From Tribonema minus (taxonomy: Eukaryota > Sar > Xanthophyceae > Tribonematales > Tribonemataceae): a stretch of 64,000 nucleotides of DNA. Positions 45,103 through 54,295 of this stretch are shown here, in pieces. The stretch covers positions 1 to 64,000 of the forward strand of contig JAFCMP010000018.1 of NCBI GenBank assembly GCA_017506865.1, written 5' to 3'. Both the position numbers and the translations under genes were made by a program. How positions within the stretch are numbered: position 1 is the first letter of the stretch; each line of letters begins with the position of its first letter. Under the pieces are notes generated by a model. That model did no database searches. It saw nothing but the letters and a program-made list of their open reading frames with translations, and was not told the origin of the DNA.

Positions 45103-48100
45103 CTACAGCGCCAGCGGGTTGGGCGCCTGCATGACGCGGCTGTACATGGAGTCGCGGCGCTCGCCGCGCTGCGCGCACGCGATCTCAAACTCGTACATGA
45201 CGGGCGGCATGTGGTCGATGGGGCCGTTGGCAAAGCTGCACAGCAGGGGGACAGGGGGACAGAAGGCATGTATCAGATTGCAGGATAAGTAGCAGCGCGT
45301 GATTTGGATTGGGCAGGGGGCTCCTATTGTGTCCTGTGTGAAAAACTGCAACGCAGGCGGCATGTGGTCGATGGGGCCGTTGGCAAAGCTGCGCGGCGCA
45401 GGCAACAGGGGAAAGAGACAGGTAGCCGTAGGTATGTTGCATACTTCGAAATCTGAGATTGCAGGGGAAATAGCGTGTGTTTCGGACTACTTGGTAGGCA
45501 GCGTGCTCATATTGTGTGTGTCGTCAAAAACTGCACAACGCAGGCGGCATGTGGTTGATGGGGTCGTTGGCAAAGCTGCGGGGGGGAGGGGAGGGACAGG
45601 GACCATAGGTATGTATCAGATTGCAGGATAAAGAGCGTGTGTTTCGGACTGGGCAGCGGGCTCATATTGTGCTGTGTTGTTTACAACTGCACAACGCATA
45701 CGGCATACAATTGATGGGGCCGTTGGCAAAGCTGCGGGGCGCGGACGACAGGGGGACAGGAATCGCAGGAGTGTTATCGCTTTTCATCACATTGCAAGGT
45801 GAAGAGCGTGCGATTGTGAGGGGTTGTCGGTCTCGTTGCGCTGTGTCCCACAATGCAGTCCCGCACCTCACAACGTTATTCATGCGCGCGCACTGTAGCC
45901 CAAAAAGGCCACGATTTTGGGAAGGACGTCTCCAATGCGCGTGCAGTGTAGCCCCAAAATGGCCATCACTTGAAGCATTTACCTTCACAATGACGTCCTG
46001 AATAAGCGTGCATCAAAGCCCACACAGGCCATGATGTCCAAAAATCTGTTGACTTTTTCAAGCGTGCACTGTAGGCTCAACCAGGCCATAATTAGGAGCG
46101 TCACCTGACAACGTCATCAATGCGCGTGCCCCAAGAAGGCCACAGTTGAAGTGATTCGAAGCACTTTCCTGACCACGTTGTGCGCCCAACTGTTGTCAAT
46201 AGGTGTCGCACACGTACCGAGATGCATTGTATTGACAACACCTGGGCGTACAACGTCTGCAATACAACGCGCGTGCAGTGTAGCTTTCAAAGGGCCATAA
46301 TCAACAGCATTTACCTGACAACATCCTCAATGCGCGCCGCCAGCGCCTCCTCCGTATGCTCCTTAAGCCGCTGCCGCGCGAGCTCTGAGGCTTCATCTGC
46401 GCCCGTCGGCAGCGGCGCCCCGCTTACGAGCACCGGCACGACCCACTGCTCCCACGCTATCTTCTCTTCGTTGCTGCGGCGGGGCAGGCAGCGGCAGCAG
46501 TGCTCAAGTGTTAGCTCGTTGCGGCGGCAGCGCAGGCAGAGGCAGCAGTGCTCAAGTGTTAGCTCGTTGCTGCAGCGGCGCAGGCAGCAGCGCTCAAATG
46601 TCAGCTCGTTGCTGCGGCGGCGGAAGCAGCAGCGCTCAAGTGTTAGCTCGTTGCTGAGGCGGCATAGGCAGCAGCGCTCAAGTTTACCTCGTTGCTGCGG
46701 CGGCATAGGCACCAAGCAAGCTCGATGCTGCGGCGGCGTGGGCACCAAGCAGCGCTCGAGTGTTGGCTGTAAACTGTCAGGCCTGGCCTCGATTGCGGCA
46801 GAGTACGTGGTCAGGGTCTGAGTTCAACCGCCGGTGCTTGCTTGTTCTGCGCAAGCGCGCTACGCCGTTCTGCCTGCGTGCGGCACACGCTAACGCTAGC
46901 CCTAACCCTAACCCTAATCCTCAGCGTCGCGCGAGGTGCGGGGACTGCTTTCATGCATGTTGACAGCAGCGGCACGCCGTGCGCACACGACGGCAGGGCA
47001 GCAGTGCTCGGCGCAGGCGTGCTGGGTGTATCAGTGCTCGGGACAACAGCGCTCAGCGGAAGACCTCGTGACATTGCTCAGCAGCAGCGCTCAGCAGCGC
47101 TCCCACAAGCCAGCCCCAGATACAAACCCCCAGCCTGAAGTGCACAGTGACAGCGCTCAGCGGCTGAGCTCAGTAACAGTGCTCAGTAGCAGCACTCCGC
47201 AACAGTGCTCAACGACAACGCTCCGCAGCATTCCACAACAGCACTCAACAACAATGCTCAGCGACAGCGCTCAACAACAACGCGCTAAGCAGCACTCAGC
47301 GGCTGATAGCGCTCAGCGAAACAGTGCGTAGCGCCAGCAATCAACGGCAGCAGCAGCAATGCTCAACAGCCATGCTCAGCGGCAGCGCTGAGCAGCTGAC
47401 AGTGCTCAGCGACAACGCTCAGCGGCAGCGCTCAACACACAGCAGCACAGCGCTCAGCGGCTGACAGCGCGCAGCAGCAGCAATCAGCGCCAGCGCTCAA
47501 CAACAGCGCTCAGCAACGGAGCTCATGACAGTGCTCAGCAGCAGCGCTCAGCAGCAGCGCTCCAACCACAATGCAGCCCTAAGCGTGCAGTGACAGCGGT
47601 CAGCGGCTCACAGTGCTCAGTGACAGTGCTCAATGACAAAGCTCACTGACAGTGCTGAATGACAGTGCTCAGCAGCAGCAGCAGCAGCAGCGCTCACCTC
47701 ATCAGACCGAACATGGTCTTCTTGATGCGCCGCTCAAAGAAGCTCAGCGTCACCCAGCCTTTTGATAGGTCCGGCCCTGCAATATTAAAGCAGCAGGGTG
47801 GGATTGGGGGATGTTAAAGAGACGTTCCTGGCAGCGACACGAGCGATTTGCCAGCGCAAGTGCATTTGGTGCAGACGCTCCCTAACCCTAACCGTACCCC
47901 TACTGCTAAAAATTGTACTGGGAGAGCGTGCAAAGCAGGCACTGAAATCCCGGCAGCGCAGCGCTGTCGTGGCTGCCGTGGCTGCAGCCTACCAGCGAGC
48001 AGAACAGGGGCCATGCACAAAGAGAGCGAGCTCCACAGCGCAAATCAGCAGCAGTTTGCGCGGACAGTTGAGCATCGTCACCGCGGTGAATTTGTCAGTC

Positions 48101-51100
48101 GGCAACTGCCCGTGACTGCCTGTAACTGCCTTTAACTGCCGGTGAGCTCAACGGGCGCCGTCGCAAGGGGGTTCGGTAGGGACTCCGGGGGCGGCATTGG
48201 TGGTACCCTTTCACCGCCAGCAGGAGCAGCAGGGACGACTAGACCTATGAGTAAAGCGGCACAAAGGTCACTGTTGCATCTAGCACAGTCAAGCGTACAT
48301 CACTTCAAGCGCTAATGCAACCAATGTTGGTATACCGTTTGTGGATTCTCGCTCAAGGCGCAAAAAAGCCCAGATGGTTGATGTCAAAAGCTTAGCTTGC
48401 TGCCAGAAGCTTGATGTGCCTTGTGGCAAGTGTCTCAATTCGCACAGGTGATCACTTCACTTCAAAACGGCCGTGCCAAGTGACACCTCCCCCCCGCGCT
48501 TTCACTGGTTTCACCACACAGTCCAATGTCATCAAGAGATGTTTTCACGGCAATAATTCACTCGCCTGCGGGGTTGAGCGACTGCCACAGGCTCGCCACG
48601 GCTCTGTCATGCAAGCATTGGCGGTGTGCTTTTGTTCATGTATAATGTGCAAAAGAGTTGTTGTAAGGCAATTGTTCACTCACCTGCAGGCTCTCAACGT
48701 GATGCATGCAATCAGCATTGGTGTACATGTTATCACTACAGAGAATACTTCAGAATTGTTTTTCATGGCAATTGTTCACTTGCCTGCGGGGTCAACCGAC
48801 TGCCACAGGCTCGCCACGGCGCCGCCATGCAATCAATGATGGTGTACATACATGATGGTGTACATACATGTACATACATGTGGTCATTCATGATGTGTGG
48901 TTCAGATATGTTTCCCTGCGGGGTTGAGTGACTGCCACAGGTTCTCCACGGCGATGTCATGCTCTCGATATTGGTGTACATGTGCTTGAAAGTATTTAGA
49001 TCATAGTGTGCTCCAGAGTTGTTTCGTACTGCAATTAGTCACTTGCCTGCGGGGTTGAGCGACTGCCACAGGCTCTCCACGGCGCCGTCGATCATCTTGT
49101 TCACTACCTACATTTATAAATTATAACATACCTCAAGGTACTCAGAAGTACTTTATAAAGTAGTTTTTCACAGCAGTTCACTCGCCTGCAGGGTTGAGCG
49201 ACTGCCACAGGCTCTCCACGGCACCGTCAACCATCTTGTCAACGTCAGCCACGCCACACCTGCCATTCGAGATGCGTGCACGCATGGGGACAATACGCAT
49301 GCACGGTCAGCATCGCGTTCATGCAGCACACAAAGGTCGAGGTCTTGTCGACACACCGCATCTGCCATTTGAAAAGCGCGCGCACGGGCAACGCACATAC
49401 ACGTACGATCAGCCTGGTGGTTAGGGCGCACGGACAACACATGACGACAAACCAAATGCACGATCAGCCTCTTGTCTACGCAGCACACGAGTGAGGGTCT
49501 CGTTTGCTTATTGTGCAGTGCCTTTCGTCTATGCAGCACAGACTTGAAGGTCTCATTGTTGCTGGCGAGTGCGTCTACTGTTACGGTTGGCGGCAGCTGC
49601 TGCTGCGATCAGCCCTGTGTCTATACAGCACACAAGTAAGGGTCATCATGGCGACTTGTTGTTGTATGTGGCTTGCGGTGCAGAGCGCGTTTACTCGTGC
49701 GGTCGGCGGCAGCTGCCAATTTCTGTCAGATACGCGCACACGCATGCTCGCGTGACGCGTCAGTCGGCATTCAAAAGGCTGTGAGCACGGGGGGGAAGCA
49801 GGTGCTCAAGTTGATGTTCAGATTTGCAGTTGAAAACTGGGGGGTGAGGCAGGCCTTCTATGGTACTCAGCGCCGTGGATTGCACGCCAGTTTGTGAGTG
49901 GACGCGGGTTGCACTGTGCAAGTAAACAAGGTGGGCGCATTTTAACATCCAGCACCAAGATTGAGTGCTTTGCGCTTCGCTCCTGTTGTGCGGGGCGCCA
50001 CGGCGCGCGAAGTTCTACCGTCACCGACTGCTTCAGTGTCACGCTTGAAGTTGGCCACATTTTGAGGCTGTCAACCGCCACCTGCCCGCCGATAGCTACC
50101 GCGTCCCCACAGTCCTTGTGGTGCCCGCTCACAACGCACAACATCAGCCTCTCAATGCCCTGGTGAAGGATGTGTTTGGCAGCCTGCTTGCCGACCAGAG
50201 TCCGCGTGTACTGTAGTTTTCCAGCAACTGCTCGCCCGCACCTCCAAAGTCACTCTGCGTTCTGCATCCGGCGGTACCGACCGCATTCCCCTCAACCAAG
50301 CCGGCACTCAAGCACTGCGCGTAGAGCGGGTGCCAAACAGGCCTGAAGAGTGTGAAGTTTTTGCAAAGAGGACTGGGATAGGCAGCAGCATGTGCATTGC
50401 CAGAAGGAAGATACTGGCGACGGCACCGGTGTCTGGCACCCAGTGCTTCAGTGTCGACTTCGTTCAGGACAACGCGGTGGGTATCGTCGGATGCAGATGG
50501 CTGATTTGACTTCGAAGGTGCGGGTGAGCAGTTGCTGGAAGAATTACAGCAGGCTGCCAACAGGTCCTTCACCAGGGGTTTGAGGGGCTGGTGCTGTGGG
50601 TCGTGAGCGCGCACCACCAGCACTGTGAGGACGCGGTTGCTGTCGGTGGGCAGGTGGCGGTTCTAAGCACACACGCGCAGGTCCTTCACCAGGGGTTTGA
50701 GGGGCTGGTGCTGTGGGTCGTGAGCGCGCACCACCAGCACTGTGAGGACGCGGTTGCTGTCGGTGGGCAGGTGGCGGTTCTAAGCACACACGCGCACGGT
50801 ATATAGTGGTGTATGCAGGAGGGGGGGGGAGAGTATGTAGACACGCAGCCCTCTTGACCCCCCCCCCCCCCCCGGCTGCACGTCCCCCCCTGAAGGCCCG
50901 TCGCCTTCGCGATACGCTAGCCTCGCGTATTGAGCTCACACGAGCAGTACGCCACAGTAGTATACGCCACGCTTGAGAGCACATAGCGCACAATGCAGTG
51001 CGCAGTCGACACGCAGAGCGCAGAGGCGCCTTCGACAGACACACCCGCAAGCTGCGCCACGCTGATAAATTGACAGTCATCAAATGAGACGTCGCCTGAT

Positions 51101-53363
51101 GACAGTTTTCCCTCCCTGCTCTTCGCGCACTGGATGCTTTCGGAAGCGCAAGCGCACACGTGTGCCATCTCAACCCACGTCGGCGCGTACCTGGCGTATG
51201 TGAGGTCGAAGTAGTCGCAGTGCGCCTGCGCGGCAGTGAACAGCGCGCAAGCAAGCGTCGCGCGCTTTAGCATGGGTCAGGCGCGCCCGATTCTCACGAC
51301 AAGAATCGACCATCAGCATACGCAAAGAGATAGAAGTATTTATGTTTAAAAAAACTTGAAATGACTGGTGGTTTTATTTATTTAAACAAAGTTGAAAAAT
51401 ACAATATTGGTGGATTTATTTCACCGTTTCAGACAGGATACAAGTATACTCGATACCGCGTGTGATGAGCAACAGCATCATGGCTGCTTGTTCAGCGCAG
51501 ACAACTCACAAAGTGGGACGAACGTCGCGCGTGCTGTTGCAGTCACAGGTTCAAATCCTGCACCGCTATTATTTTAAGATGTGAAGAGCGGTGCGTCGCA
51601 GCATGGGCGCCAGCACGCTGGGCTTGCGCTAACCCTAAACCTAACCCTAACCTTAACCCACATAACCCACCTAACCCGTACCCTGCCCCCTAGCCCAGTT
51701 GTCTGAACGCAGAATTGCATGGCATCGTGTTTAGGTGCAGCATGGAGTTAGGGTTAGCCAACCCTAACATCTAACCTAAATCTAACCCTAACCCTAAATG
51801 ACAGCTGCAGCATACCTACCCCCAGCGGGGTGGCCTTGTGCGCATCTGCGCCGCTGCTGTGCACGGGCACGAGACCACTAACCCTAGCGTTAACCCTAAC
51901 CCTAACAATAAATGGGCGCAGCACGCTGTGATGCGTCAACACACCGAGATGAGCGCTGCGTGCTAATGCGGTTTTGTGGAAACGAATCAATCGCCGAGCT
52001 CTAGGTGTCAAGGTGTGGTTAGCTGTCAAATTGAGTGCCTTCTACCAATAACTGTGATTGCTGCTCTGCGGCAGTTGGCAATGAGCCAAACAGTGCCACC
52101 ATATCCACCGAGATCAAAAAGACTTCTGTGTGCAAGCTTATTAATCAGTTGAGTGATTCATGAAACGTGTGCTAATGCGGTTTTGTGGAAACGAATCAAT
52201 CGTCGAGCTCTAGGTGTCAAGGTGTGGTTAGCCGTCAAATTGAGTGCCTTCTACCAATAACCGTGATTGCTGCTCTGCGGCAATTGGCAACGAGCCAAAC
52301 AGTGCCACCATATCCACCGAGATCAAAAAGACTTCTGTGTGCAAGCTTATTAATCACTTGAGTGATTCATGAAACGGTTTTTGACCATTTGCTGAGCGCT
52401 GGCTCACCTCCCTGGGCCGCAGCGGGCCCGGCGCCCGCACAAAGAGGATCGTGTGCAGCAGGCACTGCAGCGCATCCCTGACGTGAGACTCGTGCAGCTC
52501 CTGGCGAGGGGGGGGGGGGGGGGGGGGGCAGGTGTGGCACATCTCAGAAAAGTTCAATTTTTCATGCAATAGCAGCCTTAAGGTGGACATTCTTAGTGAC
52601 TACATGCATAAATTCACAATTGGACACACCCTTGGGGCGTGTGTTGCAGGCTTGAATAGGGGGCAGACAACGGCGGCGCCAACACTGAGCCACACCTATC
52701 TCAGCCAATGTCTCCATCTTGGAGCAAAAACACACCCACGCCATCATCAATGCCATCTGCACGTGCTTCCGCACCTCTAACTGCTACTGGGCCTACATGG
52801 TTGGGAACTGAAGTACTGTGTGGAGCACTTGAAACCACAAGCTTCAACTTGAAGTGGACTGTGAGTTTGAAGTTGAAGTATACCGCCTGCAATCCTGCGG
52901 AATTGTGCATACGCAGCTTCTAGGGCGCGCGCAAGACTGGGGCATCTATAGTAGTGCTTATCAGATCATTCATCAGCGTCTTAAGGAGGATGTGATTTCG
53001 GCAGAACCTGTTAAACGAGGTTGACAATGCACGACGCCAATGACGGGTGGAGTGCGCAGAACCAAACTACCACAAGAATTTTTGGCTTCACCCATGCAGA
53101 TCTGCTGCAGAGACAGGCAACACTGACAGAGCACAGTGCAACAGGTTGCCATCATGAGCCTCCGGCCCAAATCAACAACTGCCGAAGGAAGCCCAGTTCA
53201 ATTCAGTGCAACAGCAGAATCGCTACCTGCGGGTAGAACTGCCATGGCACAACAGGTGGTACTGAGTGTCACTGAGTGGGCCCCAAACAAAGCTGAACTG
53301 CAAGTACATAATGAAGTGCACGTAGCTCACCACTTCTTCCAGCACGTGCTCCTTCAGGTTCAT
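45103..53363 (-). CDS. ATG101: ATG101, autophagy-initiation (Atg1/ULK complex) HORMA protein
   Basis: Seven exons: 53363-53331, 52500-52408, 51225-51191, 49259-49186, 47776-47698, 46473-46315, 45235-45103. Phases fit at all six junctions and give 201 residues, close to the family's ~218. Landmarks in order: MNLKEHVLEEV, then a CLLHTILFVRA-type helix, YFDLTYARCG, VTLSFFERR, AWEQWVVPVLV, and IDHMPPVMYEFEI, matching animal and plant ATG101. ATG101 is a HORMA-fold partner of ATG13 at autophagosome initiation in the cytoplasm. The WF-finger position reads TMF, so the usual Trp is Met. Exon 4 has a GC donor (GCGAGT). The introns hold many copies of neighbouring exon edges. Confidence 0.85.
45340..45760. 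repeat. Three intronic copies of the start of ATG101 exon 7
   Basis: The real exon start plus acceptor (45205-45240: GGCGGCATGTGGTCGATGG, GGCCGTTGGCAAAGCTGC) recurs at about 45355-45397, 45541-45580 and 45698-45738. Similarity fades with distance, and the spacing is ~160-180 bp. Confidence 0.8.
46173..46256. mobile_element. Third copy of the small hairpin element
   Basis: Imperfect inverted arms (TGCGCCCAACTGTTGTCAAT and ATTGACAACACCTGGGCG) around a loop with CGTACCGAGATGCA, matching 22484-22555 in arms and loop. It lies in ATG101 intron 6. Confidence 0.55.
46474..46760 (-). repeat. Array of branch-point/3'-splice-site cassettes before ATG101 exon 6
   Basis: About six units of 40-57 bp. Read on the minus strand, each has CGAGCTAACA (branch-point-like CTAAC), TTGAGC(G/A)CTGCTGCC, a pyrimidine/GC stretch and GC(A)GCAACGA, the same CAG|CAACGA that forms the real acceptor at 46473/46474. 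CTAAC lies ~37 nt before the real CAG. Confidence 0.75.
46995..47697. repeat. Degenerate array of a ~10-nt donor-like motif (TGAGCRCTG / CAGYGCTCA)
   Basis: Dozens of CAG(C/T)GCTCA(A/G) words, spaced roughly 8-20 nt, on the plus strand; on the minus strand they read (C)TGAGC(A/G)CTG. The array starts exactly at the donor of ATG101 exon 5, GTGAGCGCTGCTG (47697 downwards). Confidence 0.8.
48555..49110. repeat. Four intronic copies of the 3' end of ATG101 exon 4
   Basis: The exon end plus donor (true copy 49180-49245; TTGAGCGACTGCCACAGGCT, preceded by ACTCGCCTGC) recurs at about 49040-49105, 48915-48960, 48775-48835 and 48550-48615. A partial copy of the donor only (TTCACTCACCTGCAGG) is near 48678. 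The nearest copy also keeps GTCGATCATCTTGTT, so it could act as an alternative exon. Confidence 0.8.
50040..50300 (+). repeat. Exon-like unit, plus-strand copy of a local inverted repeat
   Basis: Reads NRHLPADSYRVPTVLVVPAH and then NALVKDV...RVL with a stop at 50217. The same block occurs in reverse complement at 50430-50794. It looks like a coding exon (balanced changes), but I do not recognise the protein. It lies in ATG101 intron 3. Confidence 0.5.
50430..50794 (-). repeat. Exon-like unit, minus-strand copies with a 117-bp tandem duplication
   Basis: 50561-50677 and 50678-50794 are near-identical 117-bp tandem copies. On the minus strand each reads NRHLPTDSNRVLTVLVVRAH preceded by an acceptor-like GTGTGCTTAG. 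The stretch 50430-50560 continues the similarity to 50170-50300 in reverse. Confidence 0.65.
51620..51915. repeat. Interstitial telomere-like CCCTAA tracts
   Basis: Clusters of CCCTAA/CCTAAC words at 51630-51680, 51750-51795 and 51875-51910, inside ATG101 intron 2. Similar short tracts occur at 26748-26765, 28245-28275, 36990-37010, 46895-46920, 47880-47895, 61125-61145, 61218-61270 and 61682-61720. Confidence 0.8.
51960..52376. repeat. 209-bp tandem duplication
   Basis: 51960-52168 and 52169-52376 match almost base for base (unit begins GTGCTAATGCGGTTTTGTGG). In ATG101 intron 2, non-coding. Confidence 0.9.
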
Positions 53364-54295
53364 CAGGGCAAGGGCCCTCCCCTACAGAAGGGCCTCGCCA
53401 CGCCTGCTGCGTTCCGTCCCCTCGCCGCCCGCGCTTCGCTCTCACCACTCAGCTTTGCTCTGCCTGCTGATTTGCAAGTGACCTGCCCGACAGCTGAGCA
53501 AGAATCTTGAGCCGGTAGTACTCGAGAGTTTTCGATTCAAGGAAGCTGTGCAATGTGCTACCTAGTCAATAGTCAAGACCTGCTAGCTTGCAAGCCTGGA
53601 ACACAGAAAACGATGCACTGTTGAAGTTTAGGGCAAACTTCAAAGCTAGGCAACTTCAAAACTAGGTTGAAGTCAAAATCGAAAGAGCGCGAAACAACCT
53701 CGGGCTTAAAACACACAAAGGATGAAGACGTATGGCAAGCCGAGCAGCGGCGTCAGAAAAGATTGGGAAAATCGCAGCAGACTGCTGCCTGATCCTGCAG
53801 CAGCAGCCGCCAGCGGAGCAAAATCACCTCTGGGCGCTTCTGGAACCTCTGACGCTGGTGCCCTCAGCGCCTCGGTGCAGCGTTGCCCACTGGCCACGCT
53901 GCCGGAGGCCCAGAGGCAGCAGCGACGGAACTCTCTTTCTCTGCTGCAGCACTCTTCCGGTCGCAAGAGGCCGAGAGAAGGGGCCACGCCAGTGTCAGGG
54001 CTGAAATCCCATCGCGTTCCAGGCAAGAGCGATCCCTGTGTTCTGCTTGCCGTCCTCACAAAGCAGCACTGAGCACTCGCGACGTCGAGAGCGGTGCTCG
54101 ACTGGTGTCAGGTGCTTCAGCTGACGGATTAGGGGCTGCTGCGAGTGCACAAGTCCGAACTATCATGATGCCATTCTGAATTTCGCTGCGAGTGGCTTGA
54201 TTTCATTCAACAACACTCGTGCTGGCAACCTTGTCGGGTAAGCACCCGCTCAATATGATGTCCGGAATCGCTATTCAGGTCATCCTGCGCTCGTA
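53364..54295. other. Divergent intergenic region between ATG101 and ECO1; possible extra ECO1 exon
   Basis: Shared upstream region of two divergent genes. A plus-strand ORF 53722-54072 starts MKTYGKPSSG and continues with basic, Ser-rich sequence (SGRKRPREG) that could be a disordered N-terminus of the acetyltransferase, but I cannot place a convincing donor. Treated as tentative. Confidence 0.35.

Noticed and set aside
47000-47700. CRISPR-like array
   Set aside because: Repeat is ~10 nt and degenerate with no regular spacers; eukaryotic intron context.
51480-51572. Possible tRNA T-arm (GGTTCAAATCC at 51548)
   Set aside because: No matching acceptor stem, D-arm or anticodon arm can be formed upstream.
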